From the NCBI GenBank assembly GCA_050018415.1, contig JBEKAB010000013.1:1-64000 (forward strand): a DNA stretch of 64,000 nucleotides. Direction: 5' to 3'. Below the pieces are notes generated by a model, which was not told the origin of the DNA, ran no database searches, and worked only from the letters and a program-made list of their open reading frames with translations. The DNA is from UBA1161 sp002311745. GTDB taxonomy: Bacteria > Planctomycetota > Phycisphaerae > Tepidisphaerales > Tepidisphaeraceae. The position numbers and the translations under genes were made by a program. Positions 8,295 through 16,400 of the stretch are shown piece by piece. Numbering within the stretch: position 1 is the first letter of the stretch; each line of letters opens with the position of its first letter.

Positions 8295-9020
8295 ATGTTC
8301 ACGCGTTCATTCAATTATTCACCTATTGTATCTCAGACGCCGCGTAAGACGAAGGGGCGAAAACGCCCAGTTGTTCTCGCGGCGGCTGCTGCCGTCGTGC
8401 TCGGCTTCTTGGCCGGCATCGCATCGGCTCAGGACGCCGGTGTTACCGTAACGGTCTATGGTCATTCTGGGCCGTGGTCGTGGAAAAACGGCGGCCTTAA
8501 TACAAATTATCAGTATTGCTTGGGTGAAGAAGCGGCACCGACCGTAATCAGCGCGGCAAGCGGCTTGCCTTTTTCTGCCGGAGACAGCCTGACAATTGGT
8601 TACCTCAGTGGGGGTGTAGCGATTAATGTCGGTCCCAACCGTTACGATGCAGATGGCGACCCAACTAATCCGCTAAACAATTCCACATATGGCAACCCGC
8701 CTGGAAATACCTACCCCCCTGCACCAAGCTATTACATGGACCCTTCAACGTATCCCATTAATTGTGGCGAGTTGGTGGGAACATTCGCCAATAGTAGTGG
8801 GGAGATTGTAGACACGCCGTTTAAGATTGGCGATTTGGGGACATTTACCATTCCGGCCGGAGGCACGCAACTGCAACTTGGGGCCAATGACGACGACTAT
8901 TATGATAATTCCGACTCATGGAGCATCCAGATTACTGAGTCTGTGCCCGAGCCGGCCTCGCTTTCCCTGTTGGTTTTGGCGGGAGGAACCTTGCTGCTGC
9001 GCCGGCGGCGCACCAATTGA
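8295..9020 (+). CDS. PEP-CTERM sorting-domain protein (paralogue of 20809)
   Basis: A 241-residue exported protein. After the MFTRSFNYSP leader and a basic stretch comes a hydrophobic signal segment ending in GIASAQ, then a beta-rich body, and a C-terminal VPEPASLSLLVLAGGTLLLR tail: PEP motif, membrane helix and Arg cluster, the target of exosortase-type enzymes in other bacteria. The body is clearly homologous to the product of 20809-21438 (shared GPW, YQYC, GEEAAPTV, GLPFSAGD, PPAPSYYMDPSTYPI). The function of the body is unknown. AAAGGA precedes the chosen ATG. No exosortase gene is in the window. The tail DNA is nearly identical to that of seven other genes here. Confidence 0.85.
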   Translation: MFTRSFNYSPIVSQTPRKTKGRKRPVVLAAAAAVVLGFLAGIASAQDAGVTVTVYGHSGPWSWKNGGLNTNYQYCLGEEAAPTVISAASGLPFSAGDSLTIGYLSGGVAINVGPNRYDADGDPTNPLNNSTYGNPPGNTYPPAPSYYMDPSTYPINCGELVGTFANSSGEIVDTPFKIGDLGTFTIPAGGTQLQLGANDDDYYDNSDSWSIQITESVPEPASLSLLVLAGGTLLLRRRRTN

Positions 9021-9083
9021 ACGACGTTCAGGAATCGCAGGGGGATGACATGCAAGAACTTTAACGCGAATGGAGCAAGGAAC

Positions 9084-9743
9084 ATGAAGCGATCAACCAA
9101 AATATTCTTCCTGGGACTAGCCCCGGCTCTCGTTTGCGGGCTGGCTTTCGGACAAGCCAATTTGCTCGTCAACGGCGATTTCGAGCAGGGAAACGTGGGG
9201 TTCCACAGTGACTACCCGTATTCTCCCGGAAACCTCGCGCCCAAGTTCACGTACGACGTGGCCAAAAACCCGCACGACGACAACGGCGCCGGCGCGTCGT
9301 TCGGGGACCATACCACCGGCCATGGCCTGATGTTCCTGTGCAACGGGGCGGATTTCTCCCCCGCCCCGGTGGCCTGGTCTGAAACGATCCAAGTGGCACC
9401 CGCTACGCCATATGCATTTTCGGGCTGGATGGCATCGTGGGGCCAATATGTCGGCACCGGCATCGACCCCTCTCCGGCCGTGCTGCAAATGAACATCAAC
9501 GGCCTGCAGCAAGGCGGGCTTCTGACGGTCCCGGCACCAAATGGACAGTGGCAGCAGTTCAATATCCCCTGGGATTCCGAGTCGGCCACGCAAGCTCTCA
9601 TTCAGATTTACGAGTTGAATCAGGCCTTTGTGGGGGGCGACGTAGCGTTCGACGACTTCTCGTTCGAGGCCGTCCCCGAGCCTGCATCTTGCTCCTTGCT
9701 GGCGCTGGCCGGCATGGGCCTGCTCGGCCGCCGCAAGCGGTGA
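9084..9743 (+). CDS. PEP-CTERM protein with carbohydrate-binding-like body
   Basis: A 219-residue exported protein with a signal peptide (IFFLGLAPALVCGLAFGQ), a body beginning NLLVNGDFEQGNVGF, and a VPEPASCSLLALAGMGLLGR tail. The NGDFE...G opening is typical of beta-sandwich modules related to carbohydrate-binding modules; the body shares this opening with the protein encoded at 18634-19389. AAGGA precedes the ATG at 9084. Unlike most neighbours, the tail differs at DNA level (LALAGMGLLGRRKR), so this gene may be an older resident or may lie outside the recombining set. The ligand is unknown. Confidence 0.8.
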   Translation: MKRSTKIFFLGLAPALVCGLAFGQANLLVNGDFEQGNVGFHSDYPYSPGNLAPKFTYDVAKNPHDDNGAGASFGDHTTGHGLMFLCNGADFSPAPVAWSETIQVAPATPYAFSGWMASWGQYVGTGIDPSPAVLQMNINGLQQGGLLTVPAPNGQWQQFNIPWDSESATQALIQIYELNQAFVGGDVAFDDFSFEAVPEPASCSLLALAGMGLLGRRKR

Positions 9744-9846
9744 AGGTGAAACCGCTTCGGGGAGGGAAATCGCTATGTCGCCTGGCCCGTTGGCAGGGGC
9801 GAAGTGCCGGGCACGGGGGAAATGCGCACCTCGTCACGCGCCGGTC

Positions 9847-10053
9847 GCTGTCCCCTGCGTAGCTGACGGCTGAATAGCCGACTTTCCCAGCGCATCTCAA
9901 ACACTACCATCGTGCCTTAACCGGGTGCGGAAATGAGGCAGTTGCCATTTCCGCGGACTTGCCAAAGAGCTTGGGGAAAGAACAGAGGCTCTGCCCATCA
10001 AGGGCGGGCAGATGCCGGCGGGAGACCGTGTAACTCATACCGGCGGAGGAACT
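9847..10053 (+). repeat. Structured leader repeat, copy B (207 bp)
   Basis: Second copy of the 7915-8121 element, including the last six codons and stop of a LuxR-type gene that is not otherwise present here. It keeps the GCGGAAATG/CATTTCCGC stem, the TCTGCCC/GGGCAGA stem (9990-10012) and the GGCGGAGGAAC ribosome-binding site. It accounts for most of the 310-base gap before the gene at 10054. The trapped LuxR tail shows that the leader moved or was duplicated together with its 5' neighbour. Confidence 0.7.
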
Positions 10054-11493
10054 ATGTCTATACCTACCATTTGCCACCCTCCTGGCGCGACGCGCACGGA
10101 ACAAAGGCTGAGGCGGCAAAAACGCCAAGCCATTCTCGCCGTGGCCGCGGCCATTAGCACCATCGCCCCCGCCGCCAAAGCCGCCAACTTCACCACGCTC
10201 TATTCGTTCGGGGGAGCACGCACCGACGGCGTCACTCCGTGCGGCACCCTCGTCTTGTCCGGCTCAGTTCTCTACGGCATGACGTGTTGGGGCGGCGGCA
10301 TGGGCGACCCCACTGACAACGGCTGGGGAACCATCTTCCAATACGACACCTCATCCCATACCGAAGCCGTCCTACATGCCTTCAACAATACAGATTACGA
10401 GGCGTGTGTACCCACCGGCTCTCTGCTCAAATCCGGCTCAATCCTTTACGGCATGAGCTCGGACGACGATGCCCTGGGGAGCTTTTTTAAGTACGACACT
10501 TCCACAAATACCTATACCTACCTACATCGCTTCGTAAACGAAACCGAGGGCCAAACCCCCGACGGCGCCCTGATCCAGGACTACCGGCCCGGGTACAACT
10601 CCACCTTTTACGGCACGACCGGCGACGCCCTAGGCCCCAGCCCGTTTGGATCCGTTAATGATGGTAATATCTTCCAGTTCAACCCCTCCGCGCCCAATCC
10701 CGTAACCAATCTGTATTACTTCTCGTACGGCGGGGGCCCTCCCACCACGGACGGCTCCCTGATCCAGGACTCCCGGAGCCAGCACAGTTCGATGTTGTAC
10801 GGCATAGGTGGAGGTGGTAATTACAACGCCGGAGCCATCTTCCAATACGATACGTCCACTTCGGAAACCCCCTTTGTTTTGAAGTACTCCTTTGCCGGCG
10901 GCCCGAACGACGGGTCTACTCCCTGCGGCTCCCTGATCCAGGCCGGCTCAATGGTCTATGGCATGACCAGCACTGGCGGCGCCCATGGAGTTGGAACCAT
11001 CTTTGAGTACAACTTGGACACGGGGGCCGAGAGCATCCTGCACTCGTTCGACTGGACCCATGGGAGAGTCCCCGTCGACTCGCTGGTTCTCGTTCTCTCC
11101 CCCGACGGCCGCCCGACCCTTTACGGCATGACCTCGTCCGGTGGCGTGCACAACGATGGAACAGTCTTTCAGTACGATTTGTCCTCAAATGACCCCGCCA
11201 CGGCATACAAGGTTCTGTACTCGTTCACAGGTGGCAGCGATGGCGGCTATCCCGGCGGCTCCCTGACCCTCTCCGCCGATGGCTCCACCCTCTATGGCGT
11301 GACCGGCGACGGCGGCGCCTACGGCGACGGAACCATCTTTGCCCTAAGCTTAGTTCCCGAGCCGGGTACGCTTTCCCTGTTGGTTTTAGCGGGAGGAACC
11401 CTTCTGCTGCGCCGGCGCCACAACGCGGCGCCCCAGCGGATGCAGCGCATGACCAGCCCTGACAATGGGTTGGGGCGAAGCTCCATGAAATGA
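10054..11493 (+). CDS. GloVer-repeat PEP-CTERM protein
   Basis: A 479-residue exported protein. The leader MSIPTICHPP and a basic run precede a short hydrophobic segment and an Ala-rich cleavage region (PAAKAANF). The body consists of about seven tandem units of the GloVer type, each with a core like SLxxxGSxLYGMTxxGG followed by GTIFQYD, which probably form a propeller-like or repeated beta structure. The tail is VPEPGTLSLLVLAGGTLLLR. GGAGGAAC lies just before the ATG. Proteins with this repeat are common in Verrucomicrobia, cyanobacteria and planctomycetes, but their role is not known. The frame runs about 30 codons past the Arg cluster into the shared 3' unit. Confidence 0.85.
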   Translation: MSIPTICHPPGATRTEQRLRRQKRQAILAVAAAISTIAPAAKAANFTTLYSFGGARTDGVTPCGTLVLSGSVLYGMTCWGGGMGDPTDNGWGTIFQYDTSSHTEAVLHAFNNTDYEACVPTGSLLKSGSILYGMSSDDDALGSFFKYDTSTNTYTYLHRFVNETEGQTPDGALIQDYRPGYNSTFYGTTGDALGPSPFGSVNDGNIFQFNPSAPNPVTNLYYFSYGGGPPTTDGSLIQDSRSQHSSMLYGIGGGGNYNAGAIFQYDTSTSETPFVLKYSFAGGPNDGSTPCGSLIQAGSMVYGMTSTGGAHGVGTIFEYNLDTGAESILHSFDWTHGRVPVDSLVLVLSPDGRPTLYGMTSSGGVHNDGTVFQYDLSSNDPATAYKVLYSFTGGSDGGYPGGSLTLSADGSTLYGVTGDGGAYGDGTIFALSLVPEPGTLSLLVLAGGTLLLRRRHNAAPQRMQRMTSPDNGLGRSSMK

Positions 11494-11497
11494 GATC

Positions 11498-11538
11498 GCG
11501 CCCTTCTCGGCGAAGATCGAAAGGGTCGGGAAGGGCGC
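11498..11538 (+). terminator. Shared 3' hairpin, copy 2
   Basis: GCGCCCTTC at 11498-11506 pairs perfectly with GAAGGGCGC at 11530-11538. It ends the same ~100 bp unit as copy 1, including a conserved CTCCATGAAATGAGA just before the stem. The central part of the stem differs from other copies. Confidence 0.55.
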
Positions 11539-11621
11539 GGCCGGCGACTGGCTGGCCGCCGACGCCAACCACGGCGGAACTGATCCGCCTCGAATAATTG
11601 AATCGGGATTATATTTAACGC

Positions 11622-12656
11622 ATGGGTGGAAGTTTATATAATACGGGCGAGGGACAAGTGGGAGCACTTCTCACCGAAGAGCCTGAAGCCGCAATCGGGC
11701 TGAGTGATTCTCAGTTCGTCTGCGAGTCTGCTGCCATGATACGGCTGGCCGCGGCGGCCCGGCGGGCGGCGATGCAGCCTTCGACCATCCTGCTGCTGGG
11801 GCAAACGGGCACGGGCAAGGAAATGCTGGCCCGATACATCCATGCACACTCCTCCCGGGCCGGCAAGCCCTTCGTGCCGGTGGATTGCTCCGCCCTACCC
11901 GAAACGCTTTTTGAGAGCGAGCTATTTGGACATGTGCGCGGCGCCTTCAGCGGGGCCATTCGCGATTCACTCGGATTCATCCGCGCCGCCGATGGCGGCA
12001 CGCTGTTCCTGGACGAGATTGGTGAATTGCCGCTTGGCCTGCAGCCCAAGCTGCTTCGGGTCGTTGAGGAAAGGAGCGTTGTGCCCGTCGGCGACACCCG
12101 GCCCCGACCGGTCGACATTCGCATCATTTGCGCCACCCATCGTGATTTGTCGACGATGGTCGCCGAGGGCGCCTTCCGAGAGGACTTGTATTTTCGATTG
12201 AACGTGCTGTGCCTGAGCCTGCCGCCGCTGCGCGAGCGGCCGGACGACGTGATTCCCCTGGCGTCGAGCATTCTCCAGCGACTGTGCACGCGGGGTGGTG
12301 AACCCAAGACGCTTTCCCATCAGGCCATGGAAGCCTTGCTTCCCTACCCTTGGCCAGGCAACATCCGCGAGTTGTTCAACGTGCTTGAACACGCCTTTGT
12401 CTTCAGCGAGGGAAGCGTGATCGAGCCCGCCGATTTGCCGCCTCAGATGTCGGGGCGGGGCTTCCCTAATTCCCTGGCATCGGACTTGAATCTTGATAAT
12501 GTTGAGCGCGGCACGATCCTCGAAGCGTTGCGGCGAGCGCGAGGCAATCGCCCCCGAGCGGCGCGATTGCTCGGCATCGAAACCCGCCGGCTCAACCGCC
12601 GCATGGAAGCCCTGAATATTCACGTACCCGTCTCCCCTGGCCACGACCCAGATTAA
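11622..12656 (+). CDS. Sigma-54-dependent activator-type AAA+ regulator
   Basis: A 344-residue enhancer-binding-protein-like ATPase. Walker A is GQTGTGKE (about residues 66-73), the sigma-54 contact loop reads GAFSGA where most family members have GAFTGA, Walker B is GGTLFLDEIGE, and a sensor region with RLNV and PWPGNIREL follows. The C-terminus has a Fis-type helix-turn-helix (RPRAARLLGIETRRLNRRME). There is no receiver domain, and only about 40 residues precede the AAA+ domain, so activation must come from elsewhere. In proteobacteria a sigma-54 regulator controls PEP-CTERM genes; the position of this gene within the PEP-CTERM locus suggests a similar role. A GTG at 11659 with GAGGGA upstream is an alternative start. 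Confidence 0.85.
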   Translation: MGGSLYNTGEGQVGALLTEEPEAAIGLSDSQFVCESAAMIRLAAAARRAAMQPSTILLLGQTGTGKEMLARYIHAHSSRAGKPFVPVDCSALPETLFESELFGHVRGAFSGAIRDSLGFIRAADGGTLFLDEIGELPLGLQPKLLRVVEERSVVPVGDTRPRPVDIRIICATHRDLSTMVAEGAFREDLYFRLNVLCLSLPPLRERPDDVIPLASSILQRLCTRGGEPKTLSHQAMEALLPYPWPGNIRELFNVLEHAFVFSEGSVIEPADLPPQMSGRGFPNSLASDLNLDNVERGTILEALRRARGNRPRAARLLGIETRRLNRRMEALNIHVPVSPGHDPD

Positions 12657-12688
12657 GCCCCACTCTTGAGTTCTGGACAGCTTGCCAT

Positions 12689-12705
12689 TTTGCCATAATG
12701 GCAAA
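12689..12705. promoter_or_regulatory. TTTGCCAT-A-ATGGCAAA palindrome
   Basis: An 8-bp inverted repeat with a single central base lies in the 247-base gap after the sigma-54-type regulator. A one-base centre does not suit an RNA hairpin, so a binding site for a dimeric regulator is more likely. A half-site-like TTGCCATT precedes it. No gene starts within 190 bases downstream, so the target is uncertain. The rest of the gap shows nothing I can name. Confidence 0.3.
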
Positions 12706-12903
12706 TGTCTCTCCAAGTGACGGTGGCGGCTGTTGTTAGGATGCGCCGTCGGCGTCACCCATTTGCCGTCTTGGTAAATCCGGCCGCGATCACGCCGTTG
12801 CGGCAGTGGGTTGCTCGTCGAGCCTAAGTCTCGTTTGCGCCTTCCATTTACAGCCGTTCACCGCCGCGCCGCCCGACTGGCACATGCTTCGTTATAGCAG
12901 GTC

Positions 12904-13269
12904 ATGCTCGCTTCGTGGGTTATCGACGAGTTGGTCAAGGAATTCAGCGACGGGGAAAAGACACCGACATTCGTCGCCATAGGCTTGCCGAATCTGAGGG
13001 ACCGCGGCGGTCGCGTGCAAATCATCCACTGTCAGACCGCTCAAGCGGCACTGGAACTCCTTGAAGTCCTCCAGGTGGACCTGCTGCTGGTTGGCGGGGA
13101 CTTGCTCGACATGAGCATCCCTCAGTTGGCCGCGGAGTTGCGTCGCCGATGGCCTTGGCAACGCTGGGTGCTGGTCGATGACCAAATCGCGGATTCCCAG
13201 GAAAGGGCCGTGCGGCAGTTGGCCGTCACGGGGGTCTTCTGCTGCGCCGGCGCCGGAAGAGCTCGGTAA
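12904..13269 (+). CDS. Degenerate receiver-like protein, probably C-terminally truncated
   Basis: A 121-residue protein whose middle resembles the fold of a response-regulator receiver: CQTAQAALELLEVLQVDLLL, then a helix and the strand WVLVDD. The position where the phosphoacceptor Asp would stand (VDLLLVGGDLLDMS) has Gly, so phosphorylation is unlikely. The last residues, GVFCCAGAG, come from DNA (TTCTGCTGCGCCGGCGCC) that is identical to PEP-CTERM tail DNA but read in another frame, so the gene seems to have been cut by recombination with a tail cassette. No DNA-binding domain is present. It ends just before the next PEP-CTERM gene. Confidence 0.55.
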   Translation: MLASWVIDELVKEFSDGEKTPTFVAIGLPNLRDRGGRVQIIHCQTAQAALELLEVLQVDLLLVGGDLLDMSIPQLAAELRRRWPWQRWVLVDDQIADSQERAVRQLAVTGVFCCAGAGRAR

Positions 13270-13319
13270 TTCGGATGAACAGATGGGTTAGGTCCTTTAT
13301 CGAATTGGGAGGAATTATC

Positions 13320-14927
13320 ATGCGTGCACTCAAACATTCTCCTCTGGGGTGCAGTTGTGACATTGCGCGTGCTCGTGATCGCCGACGGGTGGCTTTTGCA
13401 CTGGCGGCAGCGGCGGCCGTTTTGTTCAGCTCGCTGGCCACCCTCGCCCTCGCCGGTACCACCGCGACGTGGCAGAATCCAGTCGACGGCAACTGGACCG
13501 ACGCGACGAAATGGTCCAGCAACCCCAACTATCCCGATAACGGCAACCCCGGTGCTCCTTACTCCGCATCCATTAGCGCCGCCGGCACCTATACCGTCAC
13601 GCTCGATTCGGACATCACAGTCGACAGTCTGACGATCAACTCTTCCTCCGCCACTCTGGACCACACGGGTGGTACGTTCACCCTCTCCCCCCCTACGTTG
13701 GCCGTCCCCAACACGTTGAACGTCACCCATGGAACTTACCTGCTCGACGACTCGAACGGCTCATACGGCGCAACGATCAAGGGCGCGGTGATCTCGGAAG
13801 TGGGCACGGGCAACCCAGCATCCTGGCCGTACAGTTTCCAGGTGAACAATGGCACGCTCGATGGCGTGAGAGTCACCGGTACAACCCCGTCGAACACGGC
13901 AACCGCAGACCTGCAGGTCAACGACAGTGGCAACCTGTACGTGCTAAATGGCCTGACGATCGACAATCACAACCTGGACCTGGGCAGTAGTGCCAGTGTC
14001 TATTTCGACGGCGCCAGCCAGAACATCGACAACATCAACTTTTACCGCGGCGGCCCCAACGGCGATGTCTATAACATCTGTGCCAGCGGACCGCGCTCCG
14101 GCGGCGCCCAGATCCTCACCCTCGGCTCCAAGATCGCTCCGACCCTCGTCCACGGCGGAGCTCAATTCAACAACTACAACGCCGGTGACGCCCTGATCAA
14201 CAACGGCACGATCAACGCCGACGACTCGGACCACAACATGGACGTCTATCTCAGCACCTTCATCAACAACAACCTCGTCGAAGCCACCAGTGAAGCAACG
14301 CTGACCATTCACTCCTCCACCAATTTCACGAACAGCGCCACCGGCACCGTCAAGGCCGACGGCTCAGATTCGGGAGTGGAAATCGACGGCAGTTTCACCA
14401 ATCACGGCACGATTGCTGTCCACAGCAGCGGTAGCATCACCGCGCCGAATGGTCTGAACGTTGGCGATGGCACGTTGACCGGCTCCTTGCCGGGTTCTTC
14501 CCTCGCCAGCACAGGTACGATCAACGGCAACGTGACATTAACATCCGCTCCATCTCCATCCACGCTGTTGTTCCAGATCCACAGCAATACGAATTACGAC
14601 TCTCTGTCGATTAATGGCAACATGTCGCTGGCGGGGAATTTGGAACTGACCCTGACCGGTGGCTCCATCTCCAGCAGCGATAAGTTTACGGTGCTGGCAG
14701 TCGATGCCCCGTACACCCTCAGCGGCAGCTTCCTCGACGTCGCCAACGGTGGGACGCTGCTGACCACCGACGGCTCCGGCTCATTTATGGTCCATTACGG
14801 CACCGGCAGCACATACCCCGCCAATGAGATCGTGTTGGACAAGTTCAGCGCCGTCCCCGAGCCGGCGGCGGCGATGCTGGCGCTGTGCGGCACAGGATTG
14901 CTCGTCCGCCGACGGAGGCGGAGCTGA
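13320..14927 (+). CDS. Large beta-rich PEP-CTERM protein
   Basis: A 535-residue exported protein with a strong GGAGGA site before ATG 13320. A basic leader and hydrophobic signal segment (ALAAAAAVLFSSLATLALA) precede a Ser/Thr/Asn-rich body that starts with TATWQNPVDGNWTDATKW, a pattern common in planctomycete surface proteins built of repeated beta strands, with several SxTINxxxxxLxxxG-like turns suggesting a parallel beta-helix. The tail VPEPAAAMLALCGTGLLVRR is a valid PEP-CTERM signal but differs at DNA level from the recombining tail set, as does the tail at 9743. The body function is unknown; adhesion or a structural surface role is a guess. Confidence 0.8.
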   Translation: MRALKHSPLGCSCDIARARDRRRVAFALAAAAAVLFSSLATLALAGTTATWQNPVDGNWTDATKWSSNPNYPDNGNPGAPYSASISAAGTYTVTLDSDITVDSLTINSSSATLDHTGGTFTLSPPTLAVPNTLNVTHGTYLLDDSNGSYGATIKGAVISEVGTGNPASWPYSFQVNNGTLDGVRVTGTTPSNTATADLQVNDSGNLYVLNGLTIDNHNLDLGSSASVYFDGASQNIDNINFYRGGPNGDVYNICASGPRSGGAQILTLGSKIAPTLVHGGAQFNNYNAGDALINNGTINADDSDHNMDVYLSTFINNNLVEATSEATLTIHSSTNFTNSATGTVKADGSDSGVEIDGSFTNHGTIAVHSSGSITAPNGLNVGDGTLTGSLPGSSLASTGTINGNVTLTSAPSPSTLLFQIHSNTNYDSLSINGNMSLAGNLELTLTGGSISSSDKFTVLAVDAPYTLSGSFLDVANGGTLLTTDGSGSFMVHYGTGSTYPANEIVLDKFSAVPEPAAAMLALCGTGLLVRRRRRS

Positions 14928-15190
14928 ACCGCGCGCAGCGCTTGCTACGACGGAGCAAGCTCCGTGGCTAATGCCCCCCAGGCTGTCGCGGCTGGTCCTG
15001 GGCGCCCTGGTGACATTAAGACGCCGGGGTAGGAGCGACGGCTGCATGGCGAATTGAGCGTGAGAAGGCAAAAGAAAAAGGAGCACAAGCCATGAATACG
15101 CCATTTTCCAAAGGAATCTCGCTGCGGAATGTTGGAGTTGTCGAGTTGGCGACGGCGGGAAACTGTTTAACTCGCGCGAAGGGAGAAACC

Positions 15191-16249
15191 ATGACGCGAT
15201 CATTGTTCGCCGGTTTGGTTGTGTTGGGCTCTATGCTTGCGTTTGCATCTACGGAGGCATCGGCACAGCAGCTTTATGCAGGAACATGTGAAAATGGGCA
15301 GGGTAAGGTCTACGCCTATCAGGGCGCGACCACATGGACTGCCATCTCCCCCGCCACCGGGCTCGACTATGCGGTCCTGAGCATTGTCCAGTTTGATGGG
15401 AGCCTCTACGCTTCCACCAAATCTAGCAGCTATTTAACCAGTGGCCGGGTATGGCGGTACAACGGCGGCACTTCATGGACGGTCGTTGCGGACAACTTGG
15501 ACCAGGACGTTCGCATGGCAGTCTACAACGGTCAGCTATATGCCGGCACCGCTAGCAACGCGCCCAAGCTGTATCGCTATGATGCGAGCGCCAAAAACTT
15601 CAGTTATGTGGGTACTGTACCCCTTATGACGTACGGAATCGGGGCGATGTACAGCTCCTCCTATGGGTATCTCCAGCTCGGCGGAATTGAGTGCGATGAT
15701 CTCGCACATTTCGACGGGACCAAGCTTACGTTCGACGTTGAGGAGAATCCCGAGGGCGGCAGCTGCATTTATGACTACGCGGAGTTCAATAAGAAATTAT
15801 ACGCCGCGGCGTATGTTGGGCACCTTTACGGTTCCACCGACGGCATCACTTGGTCAACTGTTCTCTCTAGCGACAATGGCGATTACGGTGCGTCCATCCA
15901 CCAAGTGGCGCCCTTCCAAGACCGGTTGTACCTGGCCTACGAAGACGGGGAGCTTGCATACCTGGACTCTTCGGAAGTCTGGCACAGCGTTTTGAAGGCC
16001 TCCAAGGATATCCCCGCAATGCTTGCAGACGGTAACACCACACTTTACTACGGTACCGGACAAGCCGAAGCCAGCACAAACGGGTATGTCTACGCTTATA
16101 CGGGGAGTGGCGACCCTACGCTGATCTCCGACGATATCGGTAGTGTTCAGTACCTGTATATGGTCGGCGTGCCCGAGCCGGGAACGCTTTCCCTGTTGGC
16201 TTTAGCGGGAGGAACCTTGCTGCTGCGCCGGCGGCGCGCGGCGCATTAG
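15191..16249 (+). CDS. PEP-CTERM propeller-like protein, tandem copy 1
   Basis: A 352-residue exported protein with a signal peptide (LFAGLVVLGSMLAFASTEAS, cut near SAQQ), a body of repeated units such as LYAGTxxxxxGKVYAYQGxxxW and RVWRYNGGTSW that resemble beta-propeller or kelch-like blades, and a VPEPGTLSLLALAGGTLLLR tail. It is a close paralogue of the next gene. GGGAGAAACC precedes ATG 15191. An upstream in-frame ATG at 15092 with AAAGGAG would add 33 residues, but these contain the conserved leader DNA (GGCGGGAAACTGTTTAACTC) found elsewhere upstream of starts, so the downstream start fits better. Confidence 0.82.
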   Translation: MTRSLFAGLVVLGSMLAFASTEASAQQLYAGTCENGQGKVYAYQGATTWTAISPATGLDYAVLSIVQFDGSLYASTKSSSYLTSGRVWRYNGGTSWTVVADNLDQDVRMAVYNGQLYAGTASNAPKLYRYDASAKNFSYVGTVPLMTYGIGAMYSSSYGYLQLGGIECDDLAHFDGTKLTFDVEENPEGGSCIYDYAEFNKKLYAAAYVGHLYGSTDGITWSTVLSSDNGDYGASIHQVAPFQDRLYLAYEDGELAYLDSSEVWHSVLKASKDIPAMLADGNTTLYYGTGQAEASTNGYVYAYTGSGDPTLISDDIGSVQYLYMVGVPEPGTLSLLALAGGTLLLRRRRAAH

Positions 16250-16400
16250 CGAACGTGCGCGCGATGCTTTTGGCCTTCACAACGGGAAAGGAGCACAAGC
16301 CATGAACACGCCATTTTCCAAAGGAATCTCGCTGCGGAATGTTGGAGTTGTCGAGTTGGCGACGGCGGGAAACTGTTTAACTCACGCGAAGGGAAAAACC

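Noticed and set aside
12870..12903. Sigma-54 promoter TGGCACATGCTTCGT before the receiver-like gene
   Set aside because: The -24 half fits, but the -12 half has GT for GC; similar weak matches occur by chance.
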